Shown: piece after piece, positions 25,297 through 36,872 of the stretch
Numbering within the stretch: the first letter of the stretch is position 1
Layout: each line of letters begins with the position of its first letter
DNA from: Enterobacter sp. JBIWA008
GTDB taxonomy: Bacteria; Pseudomonadota; Gammaproteobacteria; Enterobacterales; Enterobacteriaceae
Assembly: GCF_019968765.1 (NCBI RefSeq)
Contig: NZ_CP074149.1
Location: 1,116,001-1,180,000, forward strand
Length of the DNA: 64,000 nt
Reading direction: 5' to 3'
Position numbers and translations under genes: made by a program
The notes under the pieces: generated by a model
Told to the model about the DNA's origin: nothing
What the model saw: only the letters and a program-made list of their open reading frames with translations
Database searches by the model: none

Positions 25297-27225
25297 ATGA
25301 GTTATCAGGTGTTAGCCCGTAAATGGCGACCACAAACCTTTGCTGACGTTGTCGGTCAGGAACATGTGCTGACGGCCCTGGCGAACGGCTTGTCGCTAGG
25401 TCGCATCCATCACGCCTATCTTTTCTCCGGCACCCGTGGCGTCGGTAAGACCTCAATTGCCCGTTTGCTTGCGAAAGGTCTCAACTGCGAAACCGGGATC
25501 ACCGCCACGCCCTGCGGCGTGTGTGATAACTGCCGGGAGATCGAGCAGGGGCGTTTTGTCGATCTGATCGAGATCGACGCCGCCTCGCGCACCAAAGTGG
25601 AAGATACCCGCGATCTGCTCGATAATGTGCAGTACGCCCCGGCTCGCGGCCGCTTCAAGGTCTACCTGATCGATGAAGTGCATATGCTGTCGCGCCACAG
25701 CTTCAACGCCCTGCTGAAAACGCTGGAAGAGCCGCCCGCGCACGTGAAATTCCTGCTGGCGACCACCGATCCGCAAAAGCTGCCGGTCACGATTTTATCG
25801 CGCTGCCTGCAGTTCCACCTGAAGGCGCTGGACGTTGAGCAGATCCGCGCTCAGCTTGAGCACATTCTTGATGAAGAGAACATTGTCCACGAACCGCGCG
25901 CCCTGCAGCTGCTGGCCCGCGCGGCGGACGGTAGCCTGCGTGATGCGCTCAGCCTGACCGACCAGGCGATTGCCAGCGGTGACGGCAAGCTCTCCACCGA
26001 GGCTGTCAGCACTATGCTCGGCACGCTGGATGACGATCAGGCGCTGTCGCTTATCGAAGCGATGATTGCCGCCAACGGCGAACGCGTGATGTCGCAGGTG
26101 AATGCGGCCGCGGCCCTGGGTATTGAATGGGAAGGACTGCTGGTTGAGATGCTCAGCCTGTTGCACCGCGTGGCGATGCTGCAGCTTTCTCCGTCCGCCA
26201 TTGGCGCAGATATGGCCGCCATTGAACAGCGGATGCGTGAGCTTGCCCGCACCGTGCCGCCTGCCGACGTGCAGCTGTACTATCAGACGCTGCTGATTGG
26301 CCGCAAAGAGTTACCGTTCGCGCCGGACCCCAGGATGGGCGTTGAAATGACTCTGCTGCGCGCGCTGGCGTTCCACCCGCGCATGCCATTGCCGGAGCCG
26401 GAAGTGCCGCGGCAGTCTTTCGCGCCGGTCGCCCCTACGGCGGTGATGTCGCCTCAGCAGGTGCCACCGCAGCCGACGCCGCCGCCACAGCAAAACGTGC
26501 CGCTGTCGGATGCCACCAGTTCGGTGCTTGCCGCACGCAGCCAGCTGCAGCGTGCCCAGGGAGTAACCAAACCAAAAAAGAGTGAACCGGCAGCGCCAGG
26601 AAGAGCGCGGCCGGTGAACAACGCCGCGCTTGCACGACTGGCCTCGGTAACGGAGCGCGTACAGTCGCGTCCGGCACCGTCCGCGCTTGAGCAGAAAGCC
26701 CCGGCGAAAGAAGAGGCATACCGCTGGAAGGCGACCACCGTTGTTGAAACGGTGAAGGAAGAGGTCGCCACGCCGAAAGCGCTGAAAAAGGCGCTGGAGC
26801 ATGAGAAAACGCCGGAACTTTCCGCGAAGCTTGCTGAAGAGTCCATTGCGCGCGACGCCTGGGCCGCCGAGGTTAGCAAACTTCAGCTGCCTAAGCTGGT
26901 CGAGCAGGTCGCGCTGAATGCCTGGAAAGAGCAGGACGGCAATCAGGTACGTTTGCACCTGCGTCCGGGCCAGCTGCACCTCAATTCCCCTGGCGCGCAA
27001 AAGGCGCTGGCCGAGGCGCTCACCGCATTACAGGGTGCGCCGGTTGAATTGACTATCATTGAAGATGATAATCCGGCAGTGAAAACGCCGCTCGAGTGGC
27101 GCCAGGCCATTTATGAAGAAAAGCTCGCGCAGGCGCGCGAGGCGATTATTGCGGATAACAACATTCAGACCCTGCGCCGGTTCTTCGACGCCGATCTGGA
27201 TGAAGAGAGTATTCGCCCCATTTGA
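25297..27225 (+). CDS. dnaX: DNA polymerase III tau and gamma subunits
   Basis: The full tau product is 642 aa. The clamp-loader ATPase part has Walker A GTRGVGKT (residues 45-52), zinc cysteines 64, 73, 76 and 79, and LIDEVHML. A Pro/Gln-rich linker (about 370-410) leads to the tau-specific C-terminal domains that bind DnaB and the polymerase. The start is the ATG of MSYQVLARKWRP. A conserved -1 frameshift site makes the shorter gamma form. It is upstream of ybaB and recR, as in E. coli. Confidence 0.97.
   Translation: MSYQVLARKWRPQTFADVVGQEHVLTALANGLSLGRIHHAYLFSGTRGVGKTSIARLLAKGLNCETGITATPCGVCDNCREIEQGRFVDLIEIDAASRTKVEDTRDLLDNVQYAPARGRFKVYLIDEVHMLSRHSFNALLKTLEEPPAHVKFLLATTDPQKLPVTILSRCLQFHLKALDVEQIRAQLEHILDEENIVHEPRALQLLARAADGSLRDALSLTDQAIASGDGKLSTEAVSTMLGTLDDDQALSLIEAMIAANGERVMSQVNAAAALGIEWEGLLVEMLSLLHRVAMLQLSPSAIGADMAAIEQRMRELARTVPPADVQLYYQTLLIGRKELPFAPDPRMGVEMTLLRALAFHPRMPLPEPEVPRQSFAPVAPTAVMSPQQVPPQPTPPPQQNVPLSDATSSVLAARSQLQRAQGVTKPKKSEPAAPGRARPVNNAALARLASVTERVQSRPAPSALEQKAPAKEEAYRWKATTVVETVKEEVATPKALKKALEHEKTPELSAKLAEESIARDAWAAEVSKLQLPKLVEQVALNAWKEQDGNQVRLHLRPGQLHLNSPGAQKALAEALTALQGAPVELTIIEDDNPAVKTPLEWRQAIYEEKLAQAREAIIADNNIQTLRRFFDADLDEESIRPI
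26574..26585 (+). other. dnaX programmed -1 frameshift site and gamma stop
   Basis: The slippery heptamer A AAA AAG (26574-26580) is in the right frame, and slipping leads to GAG TGA, ending gamma after about 429 residues. A Shine-Dalgarno-like AGGGAG lies at 26559-26564, about 10 bases before, and a GC-rich inverted repeat follows (ACCGGC ... GCCGGT). All three stimulators of the E. coli site are present. Confidence 0.93.
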
Positions 27226-27263
27226 TCGTGAGTCTGACTTACGGTTGTAATCCTTAAACGTGA

Positions 27264-27610
<347 letters not shown>

Positions 27611-27611
<1 letters not shown>

Positions 27612-28216
27612 TGCAAACCAGTCCGCTGCTCACGCAGTTAATGGAAGCACTGCGCTGCCTGCCGGGCGTTGGCCCGAAGTCGGCGCAGCGCATGGCGTTT
27701 ACGCTATTGCAGCGCGACCGCAGCGGCGGGATGCGCCTTGCGCAGGCTTTGACCCGCGCCATGTCAGAAATTGGTCACTGCGCGGATTGCCGCACCTTTA
27801 CCGAGCAGGACGTGTGTAACATCTGTACGAACCCGCGTCGTCAGGAAAACGGCCAGATTTGCGTGGTGGAGAGTCCGGCGGACATCTACGCCATCGAACA
27901 AACCGGGCAGTTTTCCGGCCGCTACTTCGTGCTGATGGGGCATCTCTCCCCGCTCGACGGTATTGGCCCGGATGATATCGGCCTTGACCGCCTTGAACAG
28001 CGTCTTGAGTCCGAAACCATCAAAGAGGTGATCCTCGCCACCAACCCGACGGTGGAAGGGGAGGCAACCGCCAACTACATCGCCGAACTGTGCTCGCAGT
28101 ACGGCGTGGACGCCAGCCGCATCGCCCACGGCGTGCCGGTGGGTGGCGAGCTGGAAATGGTGGACGGCACCACGCTGTCACACTCTCTGGCCGGGCGTCA
28201 CAAGATTATTTTCTGA
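27611..28216 (+). CDS. recR: Recombination mediator RecR
   Basis: A 201-aa protein. The helix-hairpin-helix [14 protein letters not shown] is at residues about 18-31, the C4 zinc finger CADC...CNIC at about 57-72, and the Toprim domain with [13 protein letters not shown] follows. With RecF and RecO it loads RecA at single-strand gaps. It overlaps ybaB by one base. Confidence 0.97.
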
Positions 28217-28220
28217 CCAA

Positions 28221-28244
28221 ACGGAGGCCGCGCGCGCGGCCTCC
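28221..28244 (+). terminator. Hairpin after recR
   Basis: A perfect GC-rich palindrome, CGGAGGCCGCGC pairing with GCGCGGCCTCCG, immediately after recR and just before the htpG promoter. There is no T run. Confidence 0.55.
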
Positions 28245-28245
28245 G

Positions 28246-28274
28246 CTTGAAAACTCTCCCCCTTATCCCCATCT
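28246..28274 (+). promoter_or_regulatory. Sigma-32 heat-shock promoter of htpG
   Basis: CTTGAAA (28246-28252) and CCCCATCT (28267-28274) are 14 bases apart, an excellent match to the sigma-32 consensus. The htpG start is 53 bases downstream. Confidence 0.9.
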
Positions 28275-28326
28275 CTCACTCAACGTTTTACAACCCCATT
28301 AAATGGCATTGTTGAGGTCGACTTAG

Positions 28327-30201
28327 ATGAAAGGACAAGAAACCCGTGGTTTCCAGTCAGAAGTAAAACAGCTTCTGCACCTGATGATCCATTCCCTGTA
28401 TTCCAACAAAGAAATTTTCCTGCGTGAGCTGATTTCCAACGCCTCGGACGCGGCGGACAAGCTGCGCTTCCGCGCGCTGTCCAACCCGGACCTGTACGAA
28501 GGCGACGGCGAGCTGCGCGTGCGCGTCTCGTTCAATAAAGAGAACCGCACCCTGACCATCGCCGATAACGGCATCGGGATGAACCGCGACGAGGTGATCG
28601 ACCACCTCGGCACCATCGCGAAATCCGGCACCAAAGCGTTCCTTGAGTCCATGGGCTCTGACCAGGCGAAAGACAGCCAGCTGATCGGCCAGTTCGGCGT
28701 GGGCTTCTACTCGGCGTTCATCGTGGCCGACAAAGTTACCGTGCGCACCCGCGCGGCGGGCGACAGCGCCGAAAACGGCGTGCTGTGGGAGTCCAAAGGG
28801 GAAGGTGAATATACCGTTGATGACATTACCAAAGCGGATCGCGGCACCGAAATCACCCTGCACCTGCGTGAAGGCGAAGACGATTTCCTGAACGACTGGC
28901 GCGTGCGCTCGATCATCAGCAAATATTCCGACCACATCGCCCTGCCGGTAGAGATTGAAAAACGGGAAGAGAAAGACGGCGAAACCGTGGTCTCCTGGGA
29001 GAAGATCAACAAGGCGCAGGCGCTGTGGACGCGCAACAAGTCTGAAATTAAAGACGACGAATACAACGAGTTCTACAAGCACATCGCCCACGACTTTACC
29101 GACCCGCTGACCTGGAGCCACAACCGTGTGGAAGGTAAGCAGGAGTACACCAGCCTGCTGTACATCCCGGCACAGGCGCCGTGGGACATGTGGAACCGCG
29201 ATCACAAGCACGGCCTGAAGCTGTACGTGCAGCGCGTGTTCATCATGGACGACGCCGAGCAGTTCATGCCGAACTACCTGCGCTTCGTGCGCGGTCTGAT
29301 AGATTCCAACGATCTGCCGCTCAACGTCTCGCGTGAAATTCTGCAGGACAGCACCGTCACCCGTAACCTGCGCAACGCCCTGACCAAACGTGCGCTGCAG
29401 ATGCTGGAAAAACTGGCGAAAGACGATGCGGAAAAATATCAGACCTTCTGGAAACAGTTCGGCCTGGTGCTGAAGGAAGGCCCGGCAGAAGACACCGCGA
29501 ACGTTGAAACGATCGCCAAACTGCTGCGCTTCGCCTCTACGCATACCGACTCCTCCGCGCAGACCGTGTCGCTGGAAGAGTACGTCTCGCGCATGAAGGA
29601 AGGGCAGGAGAAGATCTACTACATCACCGCCGACAGCTACGCGGCGGCGAAGAGCAGCCCGCACCTGGAGCTGCTGCGTAAGAAAGGCATCGAAGTACTG
29701 CTGCTTTCTGACCGCATCGACGAGTGGATGATGAACTACCTGACCGAGTTCGACGGTAAATCCTTCCAGTCTGTCGCCAAAGCGGACGAATCCATCGACA
29801 AACTGGCGGATGAAGTTGACGAAAGCGCGAAAGAAGCCGAGAAGGCGCTGGAGCCGTTCATTGAGCGCGTGAAAACCCTGCTGGGCGAGCGCGTGAAAGA
29901 GGTGCGCTTCACGCACCGTCTGACCGACACCCCGGCGATTGTCACCACCGATGCGGACGAAATGAGCACCCAGATGGCGAAACTGTTCGCTGCGGCGGGC
30001 CAGGCGATGCCGGAAGTGAAATATATCTTTGAGCTTAATCCGGATCATCCTCTGGTGAAACGCGCGGCGGATACCCAGGACGACGCCCGCTTTGCCGAGT
30101 GGGTTGAGCTGCTGCTGGATCAGTCCCTGCTGGCCGAGCGCGGCACGCTGGAAGATCCTAACCTGTTCATTAAACGTGTGAATGCGCTGCTGCTGGCGTA
30201 A
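28327..30201 (+). CDS. htpG: Hsp90-family chaperone HtpG
   Basis: A 624-aa homodimeric ATP-dependent chaperone. The GHKL ATP-binding motifs are intact: [21 protein letters not shown] and [11 protein letters not shown] within the first 130 residues. Middle and C-terminal dimerisation domains are of normal length. It is driven by the sigma-32 promoter upstream. Confidence 0.98.
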   Translation: MKGQETRGFQSEVKQLLHLMIHSLYSNKEIFLRELISNASDAADKLRFRALSNPDLYEGDGELRVRVSFNKENRTLTIADNGIGMNRDEVIDHLGTIAKSGTKAFLESMGSDQAKDSQLIGQFGVGFYSAFIVADKVTVRTRAAGDSAENGVLWESKGEGEYTVDDITKADRGTEITLHLREGEDDFLNDWRVRSIISKYSDHIALPVEIEKREEKDGETVVSWEKINKAQALWTRNKSEIKDDEYNEFYKHIAHDFTDPLTWSHNRVEGKQEYTSLLYIPAQAPWDMWNRDHKHGLKLYVQRVFIMDDAEQFMPNYLRFVRGLIDSNDLPLNVSREILQDSTVTRNLRNALTKRALQMLEKLAKDDAEKYQTFWKQFGLVLKEGPAEDTANVETIAKLLRFASTHTDSSAQTVSLEEYVSRMKEGQEKIYYITADSYAAAKSSPHLELLRKKGIEVLLLSDRIDEWMMNYLTEFDGKSFQSVAKADESIDKLADEVDESAKEAEKALEPFIERVKTLLGERVKEVRFTHRLTDTPAIVTTDADEMSTQMAKLFAAAGQAMPEVKYIFELNPDHPLVKRAADTQDDARFAEWVELLLDQSLLAERGTLEDPNLFIKRVNALLLA

Positions 30202-30222
30202 TTGACCACGCCTCCCCTGGTC

Positions 30223-30270
30223 TTCTCCCTCTTCCGTGGGAGAGGGCCGGGGTGAGGGCATCAGACCGCA
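30223..30270. repeat. Dispersed palindromic repeat, copy B
   Basis: TCTCCCTCTTCC and GTGGGAGAGGG pair, followed by CCGGGGTGAGGGCATCAGAC. It is a second copy of the element at 23359, in the htpG-adk interval. Confidence 0.85.
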
Positions 30271-30362
30271 CCCTCCCAAATAATCTCCCCCCGTTAACCG
30301 TTTCAGCCTTCCCGCCTTCCTTGAGCGATGCCCGTTCTGGTGGTATTGTTTAGCGCTTTTGA

Positions 30363-31040
<678 letters not shown>

Positions 31041-31049
31041 TCGCGCGCC

Positions 31050-31073
31050 TCTCACCCGGGTTTCCGGGTGAGA
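31050..31073 (+). terminator. Hairpin after adk
   Basis: TCTCACCCGG and CCGGGTGAGA pair around GTTT. The following AATATTCTCATC has no T tract, so this is a weak or rho-assisted stop. Confidence 0.6.
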
Positions 31074-31164
31074 AATATTCTCATCTTACCTATTACAGCA
31101 ATGGGTTTCGTTTAAACGCATTTCCGCTACAATTGACAACCTATCAAATGGTTAAGAGGCGTGA

Positions 31165-32127
31165 ATGAGTCAGGCGAAAACCGGCATCCTGCTTGCCAAT
31201 CTGGGCACTCCAGAAGCACCTACATCAGACGCGGTAAAACGCTACCTGCGACAATTTTTAAGCGACACGCGCGTCGTGGATTTCCCGAGACTGCTGTGGT
31301 GGCCGCTGCTGCGTGGCGTCATTCTGCCGATTCGCTCTCCGCGCGTCGCCAAACTCTATCAGTCCGTCTGGATGGAAGAGGGCTCGCCGCTGATGGTTTA
31401 CAGCCGTCGTCAGGAGAAAGCGCTGGCCGCCCGCCTGCCGGATATGCCCGTCGCGCTCGGCATGAGCTACGGAAAACCGTCCCTGGAAAGCGCGGTGGAA
31501 TCACTGCTGGCGCAGGGCGTGGACCATATCGTCGTGCTGGCGCTCTACCCGCAGTACTCCTGCTCGACGGTGGCCGCCGTCTGGGACGAGCTGGCCCGCA
31601 TTCTGGCGACCCGCCGCCGCATTCCGGGCGTCACCTTTATTCGCGACTACGCGGATAACGATCTCTACATCCAGGCGCTTGCCAACAGCGCGCGCGCGTC
31701 GTTTGAAAAGCACGGCGAGCCGGATCTGCTGCTGCTTTCCTATCACGGGATCCCGCAGCGTTTTGCCAATGAAGGGGATGATTATCCGCAGCGCTGCCGC
31801 GATACCACGCGCGAGCTGGTCTCCGCCCTTGGCCTGCCGCCGGAGAAGGTGATGATGACCTTCCAGTCGCGCTTCGGTCGCGAGCCGTGGCTGACGCCGT
31901 ACACCGATGAAACCCTCAAAATGCTGGGCGAGAAGGGCGTGAAGCACATTCAGGTGATGTCGCCGGGCTTCTCGGCCGACTGTCTGGAAACGCTGGAGGA
32001 GATCGCGGTACAAAACCGGGAATTTTTCCTTGAAGCTGGCGGCGAAAAGTACGAGTACATTCCGGCGCTTAACGACTCCCCTGAGCATATTGACATGATG
32101 GTCTCGCTGGTGACGAAAAGCCGCTAA
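31165..32127 (+). CDS. hemH: Ferrochelatase
   Basis: A 320-aa enzyme that inserts iron into protoporphyrin IX, the last step of haem synthesis. Motifs [12 protein letters not shown] at the start, [19 protein letters not shown] with the metal-binding His near residue 194, and [15 protein letters not shown] with the catalytic Glu near 264 are present. In E. coli aes follows hemH; here gsk follows directly after 62 bases. Confidence 0.97.
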   Translation: MSQAKTGILLANLGTPEAPTSDAVKRYLRQFLSDTRVVDFPRLLWWPLLRGVILPIRSPRVAKLYQSVWMEEGSPLMVYSRRQEKALAARLPDMPVALGMSYGKPSLESAVESLLAQGVDHIVVLALYPQYSCSTVAAVWDELARILATRRRIPGVTFIRDYADNDLYIQALANSARASFEKHGEPDLLLLSYHGIPQRFANEGDDYPQRCRDTTRELVSALGLPPEKVMMTFQSRFGREPWLTPYTDETLKMLGEKGVKHIQVMSPGFSADCLETLEEIAVQNREFFLEAGGEKYEYIPALNDSPEHIDMMVSLVTKSR

Positions 32128-32189
32128 TCGCGCTTGAGGCCGGGTTTGTGCTACCATTCCCGGCTTCTATTCCTTGCACAGTTCAGACC

Positions 32190-33494
32190 ATGAAATTTCC
32201 CGGTAAACGTAAATCAAAACACTACTTCCCCGTTAACGCGCGCGATCCGCTCCTGCAGCAAATCCAGCCTGAAAGTGAAACCAGCGCCGCATGGGTGGTG
32301 GGTATCGATCAGACGCTGGTGGATATTGAAGCCAAAGTGGATGATGCGTTTGTTGCGCGTTACGGTCTGAGCGCCGGGCATTCGCTGGTGATTGAAGACG
32401 ACGTTGCCGAAGCGCTGTACCAGGAGCTGGTGCGCGAAAACCTGATTACCCATCAGTTCGCCGGTGGCACCATCGGCAATACCATGCACAACTACTCTGT
32501 GCTGGCCGACGACCGCTCGGTGCTGCTCGGCGTGATGTGCAGCAATATCGAAATCGGCGGCTATGCCTACCGCTATCTCTGCAACACCTCAAGCCGTACC
32601 GATCTGAACTACCTTCAGGGTGTCGACGGGCCAATTGGCCGCTGCTTTACCCTGATCGGGGAATCCGGTGAGCGTACCTTCGCCATTAGCCCAGGCCACA
32701 TGAACAAGCTGCGCGCTGAGAGCATCCCGGAAGCGGTGATCGCGGGCGCCTCGGCGCTGGTGCTGACCTCCTACCTGGTGCGCTGTAAGCCGGGCGAGCC
32801 GATGCCGGAAGCGACCATGAAAGCGATTGAGTACGCGAAGAAATACAACGTGCCGGTCGTTCTGACGCTGGGTACTAAATTCGTTATCGCCGATAACCCG
32901 GAATGGTGGCAGGCGTTCCTGAAAGAGCACGTTTCGATTCTGGCGATGAACGAAGAAGAGGCCGAAGCGCTGACCGGCGAAAGCGATCCCCTGCTGGCAT
33001 CTGACAAAGCGCTGGACTGGGTGGATCTGGTGCTCTGCACTGCCGGACCGGTTGGGCTGTACATGGCCGGCTTCACGGAAGAAGAGAGCAAGCGTAAAAC
33101 CCAGCACCCGCTGCTGCCCGGCGCGATTGCCGAGTTTAACCAGTACGAGTTCAGCCGCGGCATGCGTTACAAGGATTGCGTGAATCCGCTGCGCATCTAC
33201 TCTCACATCGCGCCATACATGGGCGGTCCGGAGAAGATCATGAACACCAACGGCGCGGGCGACGGCGCGCTGGCGGCGCTGCTGCACGATATCACCGCCA
33301 ATGCCTACCACAAAACCAACGTACCGAACTCCAGCAAGCACAAGTTCAGCTGGCTGACCTATTCGTCGCTGGCGCAGGTGTGTAAGTACGCCAACCGCGT
33401 GAGCTATCAGGTGCTTAACCAGCATTCCCCGCGCTTAACGCGCGGCCTGCCGGAACGCGAAGACAGCCTCGAAGAGGCGTACTGGGACAGGTAA
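32190..33494 (+). CDS. gsk: Inosine-guanosine kinase
   Basis: A 434-aa PfkB-family kinase for salvage of inosine and guanosine. The catalytic PfkB signature NTNGAGDGALAALLHD lies near residue 352. The start MKFPGKRKSKHYFPVN at 32190 agrees with E. coli; the in-frame ATG at 32148 would lie in the hemH-gsk leader. A clean terminator follows. Confidence 0.96.
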   Translation: MKFPGKRKSKHYFPVNARDPLLQQIQPESETSAAWVVGIDQTLVDIEAKVDDAFVARYGLSAGHSLVIEDDVAEALYQELVRENLITHQFAGGTIGNTMHNYSVLADDRSVLLGVMCSNIEIGGYAYRYLCNTSSRTDLNYLQGVDGPIGRCFTLIGESGERTFAISPGHMNKLRAESIPEAVIAGASALVLTSYLVRCKPGEPMPEATMKAIEYAKKYNVPVVLTLGTKFVIADNPEWWQAFLKEHVSILAMNEEEAEALTGESDPLLASDKALDWVDLVLCTAGPVGLYMAGFTEEESKRKTQHPLLPGAIAEFNQYEFSRGMRYKDCVNPLRIYSHIAPYMGGPEKIMNTNGAGDGALAALLHDITANAYHKTNVPNSSKHKFSWLTYSSLAQVCKYANRVSYQVLNQHSPRLTRGLPEREDSLEEAYWDR

Positions 33495-33500
33495 AAGCAA

Positions 33501-33526
33501 AACGGCAACCTATGGTTGCCGTTTTT
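33501..33526 (+). terminator. Terminator of gsk
   Basis: AACGGCAACC and GGTTGCCGTTTTT pair around a short TAT loop, ending in five T residues. Confidence 0.92.
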
Positions 33527-33537
33527 AGTGTTTGTTC

Positions 33538-33583
33538 CCTCTGCCTTGTGGGAGAGGGCCAGGGTGAGGGCATCAGGCCGCAC
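33538..33583. repeat. Dispersed palindromic repeat, copy C
   Basis: CCCTCTGCCTT and GTGGGAGAGGG, then CCAGGGTGAGGGCATCAGGC. It is the third copy of the element, lying between the converging gsk and ybaL. Confidence 0.85.
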
Positions 33584-33588
33584 AACTC

Positions 33589-35265
33589 TTAACCCGTCAC
33601 AGCCTCTTCAACCGGCGGTTTCTCCAGCAGCGTCAGCATCGTATTCGCAATCTCGCGCTCGCCCATCACCACCTTATCCGCACCGCGCTCGGTAATGTAC
33701 TCCACCTCGTCGTCATAATGCGCCCGGGCGATAATCTCAATCGCTGGACACTTCGCGCGCGCGGAGGCCACAATCTCACCCGCTTCATAGCCGTTAGGTA
33801 TGGTCAGCAGCAGCCAGCGTGCGCAGTCCAGATGTGCCAGATTCATGATCTCTTCGTTTGCCGCATTGCCCAGCACCGCACGAATACCGCGCTCGCGCAG
33901 CTCGTCAACGCGGGTGCGAGAGGTCTCAATCACCACCAGCGGAATGCCCTGCGCCATCAGCTTCTCACCGAGCAGGCTGCCCACGCGGCCAAAGCCGACC
34001 AGCAGGGCGTGATTGCAAATATCCACCGGGATCTGCTTCTCCTCTTCGATGGCTTCTTCCAGCGTCTGTTCTTCCAGCGTTTCGGTTTTATCGAGGTATT
34101 TTTCCAGCAGGGCAAACAGCACCGGGTTCAGCATAATCGACAGAATCGCCCCCGCCAGCACCAGGTTTTGTCCCGCCTGCGGCAGCAGGTTCAGGGCCAT
34201 GCCCAGGCCGGCCAGAATAAAGGCGAACTCACCGATCTGCGCCAGGCTGGCGGCGATGGTCAACGCCGTACGCGGGGAGTGGCCGAACATCCGCACCAGG
34301 AAGAAGGCGGCAAGCGACTTACCAAAGATGATGATCGCCAGCGTGCCCAGCACGGCCAGCGGCTGGTGAATCAGAACCATCGGATCAAACAGCATCCCGA
34401 CGGAGACGAAGAACAGCACGGCGAAGGCATCGCGCAGCGGCAGAGTATCGTGCGCCGCGCGGTGGCTCAGCTCGGACTCGTTCAGCACCATCCCGGCAAA
34501 GAACGCGCCCAGGGCAAAGGAGACATCAAACAGCTCTACGGCACCAAAAGCGATGCCCAGCGCCAGCGCCAGCACGGAGAGGGTAAACAGCTCGCGTGAG
34601 CCGGTTGCCGCGCTGCGGGACATGATCCACGGCACCAGACGGCGCCCCACCAGCATCATGATGGCGATAAACGCCACCACCTTGCCGATGGTGATACTCA
34701 TATCCAGCGCCAGCGAAGCAAAGCCGACGTTGTCTTTTTCCATCATCCCGGCGACTGCAGGCAGCAGCACCAGCGTCAGGACCATCACCAGGTCTTCAAC
34801 AATCAGCCAGCCTATCGCGATTTGCCCGCGCTGACTGTCTATTAGCTGTCTCTCTTCAAGCGCGCGCAGCAGCACCACGGTACTGGCGGTTGAAAGACAC
34901 AGCCCAAATACTATGCCGGTCATTAACGACCAGCCCAGCACCGCCGAAAGCGCCATCCCCAGCAGCGTCGCCACCCCTATCTGGGCGATCGCTCCTGGTA
35001 TGGCAATCGACTTTACCGCCATCAAATCCTTCAGGGAGAAGTGCAGGCCGACGCCAAACATCAGCAGAATTACGCCCAATTCCGCCAGCTCTGGGGCCAG
35101 TTTGGTATCCGCCACGAAGCCTGGCGTAAACGGTCCCGCCAGTACACCCGCTAACAGATAGCCGACAAGAGGAGAAATACGCAGTTTATTGGCAATCATG
35201 CCGAGGATAAAAGCGAGCACAAGTCCACCAACAATGGTGGTGATAAGCGGTGTGGCGTGGTGCAT
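33589..35265 (-). CDS. ybaL: CPA2-family cation/proton antiporter YbaL
   Basis: A 558-aa protein, as in E. coli. About twelve membrane segments (residues 5-390) with the CPA2 features SFALGAFFAGMVLNES and GKSLAAFFLVRMFG are followed by an RCK/TrkA-N domain with the nucleotide-binding motif VGFGRVGSLLGEKL (about 420). It resembles KefB/KefC, so regulated potassium or proton exchange is likely; the ion is not established. It ends with an acidic tail. Confidence 0.93.
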   Translation of the reverse strand: MHHATPLITTIVGGLVLAFILGMIANKLRISPLVGYLLAGVLAGPFTPGFVADTKLAPELAELGVILLMFGVGLHFSLKDLMAVKSIAIPGAIAQIGVATLLGMALSAVLGWSLMTGIVFGLCLSTASTVVLLRALEERQLIDSQRGQIAIGWLIVEDLVMVLTLVLLPAVAGMMEKDNVGFASLALDMSITIGKVVAFIAIMMLVGRRLVPWIMSRSAATGSRELFTLSVLALALGIAFGAVELFDVSFALGAFFAGMVLNESELSHRAAHDTLPLRDAFAVLFFVSVGMLFDPMVLIHQPLAVLGTLAIIIFGKSLAAFFLVRMFGHSPRTALTIAASLAQIGEFAFILAGLGMALNLLPQAGQNLVLAGAILSIMLNPVLFALLEKYLDKTETLEEQTLEEAIEEEKQIPVDICNHALLVGFGRVGSLLGEKLMAQGIPLVVIETSRTRVDELRERGIRAVLGNAANEEIMNLAHLDCARWLLLTIPNGYEAGEIVASARAKCPAIEIIARAHYDDEVEYITERGADKVVMGEREIANTMLTLLEKPPVEEAVTG

Positions 35266-35460
35266 TCCGTCTCCTTTCGTTGTGGGTGTTCCTTTTTGGC
35301 GAAAACCAAAAAACCGAGTAATAGTTTATGACAAATTTTACCCTTATGTTTATGAATAATTGTTGAAGTTTGAATAAAACAGCAATAAGCACGTAAAAAA
35401 GCGCATTTTGATAAATTCAGTGAGGGTATGAAGAGGAAACCCTTATGGCATCAGGGTATC

Positions 35461-35489
35461 GGGAAGCCAAAGTTAAACTTTGGCTTCCC
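35461..35489 (-). terminator. Terminator of fsr
   Basis: A perfect 12-base stem, GGGAAGCCAAAG with CTTTGGCTTCCC, around a TTAAA loop, six bases after the fsr stop. No T tract follows on the minus strand. Confidence 0.7.
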
Positions 35490-35494
35490 GTAAC

Positions 35495-36703
35495 TTATGC
35501 TTTATGACGGTTATCAGGCAGGAATATGGTTAACATACCAAGAAGTGGCAGGAAAGCGCAGATTTTATAAACCAGGAAGATGCTGGTGTGATCCGCAACC
35601 ATCCCTAACACCGCTGCACCAAGCCCACCCATGCCGAAGGCGAAACCGAAAAACAGTCCGGAAACCATACCGATACGGCCAGGCAGCAGCTCCTGGGCAT
35701 AAACCAGAATGGCGGAAAACGCCGATGCGAGGATAAAACCAATGATCACGGTTAAAATTCCCGTCCATTCAAGGCTTGCGTACGGCAAAATGAGGGTAAA
35801 GGGGGCTACGCCGAGGATAGAGCCCCAAATGACATATTTACGCCCAATCTTATCACCCACAGGCCCGCCAATGACCGTACCGGCCGCGACGGCGAACAGG
35901 AAGGCAAACAGGTGGAACTGCGCATTCTGTACCGATAATCCGAATTTTTGCATCAGATAAAAGGTGTAATAGCTGCTGATGCTCGCCATATAGAAGTATT
36001 TCGAGAAAATCAGCACCAGCAGTACGGAAACCGCCAGGATAACCTTATTGCGGGGCAGGGGATTGATAACCTTCGCTTTAGGTTTTCCTTTATTCACGCG
36101 ATGCTGAGCGGCATACCAGCGGCTGATCTGCGCCAGCACGATAATCGCCAGCAGCGCAGCCAGCACAAACCAGGCCACGTTGCCTTTACCGTAAGGGGCA
36201 ATAATCACCGCGGCCAGCAGCGGGCCGAGAGAGCTACCAAAGTTACCGCCAACCTGGAAGAGTGACTGCGCCAGCCCGTGACGCCCCCCTGAAGCCATAC
36301 GCGCCACGCGGGAAGACTCCGGATGGAAAACGGACGAGCCGGTGCCCACCAGCGCGGCGGCAACCAGCACCGCTTCAAAACTCCCCGCCATGGCCAGCAG
36401 CACCAGCCCGCTTAAGGTAAAGCACATGCCAATCGGCAGCGACCAGGGCATCGGATATTTATCCGTCCAGTAGCCCACCACCGGCTGCAGCAGCGAAGAA
36501 GCCAGCTGGAAGGTCAGGGTGATCATCCCTATCTGCACGAAAGTTAATGAAAACTCGGACTGCAGCAGCGGATAAATGGCCAGAATCAACGACTGGATCA
36601 TATCGTTGAGCAGGTGCGAGAGACTGATTGCGCCTAAGACTTTAAAGGAGGTGCGCGACGCCGGCGCGCCCGGAACGGGCTGGGTTGATTCACTGATTGC
36701 CAT
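35495..36703 (-). CDS. fsr: MFS fosmidomycin exporter Fsr
   Basis: A 402-aa major facilitator with 12 membrane segments, closely matching E. coli Fsr (ISLSHLLNDMIQSLILAIYP near the start, GYWTDKYPMPW in loop 2-3, GTGSSVFHPESSRVARMASG). It exports fosmidomycin in E. coli. The start MAISEST at 36703 matches E. coli; an ATG 15 bases upstream is also in frame. It is divergent from ushA. Confidence 0.95.
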   Translation of the reverse strand: MAISESTQPVPGAPASRTSFKVLGAISLSHLLNDMIQSLILAIYPLLQSEFSLTFVQIGMITLTFQLASSLLQPVVGYWTDKYPMPWSLPIGMCFTLSGLVLLAMAGSFEAVLVAAALVGTGSSVFHPESSRVARMASGGRHGLAQSLFQVGGNFGSSLGPLLAAVIIAPYGKGNVAWFVLAALLAIIVLAQISRWYAAQHRVNKGKPKAKVINPLPRNKVILAVSVLLVLIFSKYFYMASISSYYTFYLMQKFGLSVQNAQFHLFAFLFAVAAGTVIGGPVGDKIGRKYVIWGSILGVAPFTLILPYASLEWTGILTVIIGFILASAFSAILVYAQELLPGRIGMVSGLFFGFAFGMGGLGAAVLGMVADHTSIFLVYKICAFLPLLGMLTIFLPDNRHKA

Positions 36704-36872
36704 AGAGAGAAGTACCACGTCTTTGGTTATTAGAGGTGCAGGGTGTAATTATTATCCGACTAACATACCCGCCCGGGACATTTGAAGAAAGTCGCAATTC
36801 TGAAAACTTATTTGTCTATTATTGTGAGTCACTGTAATTTTTGCCTTTGTCTATTGGTCAGGGAGAGAGAAG

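Noticed and set aside
28221..28244. Restriction- or recombination-type palindrome
   Set aside because: Best explained as the recR 3' hairpin, directly after the stop and before the htpG promoter.
31161..31658. Alternative 165-codon frame over the start of hemH
   Set aside because: hemH is intact and conserved in the other frame, and this one is Arg/Gly-rich without motifs.
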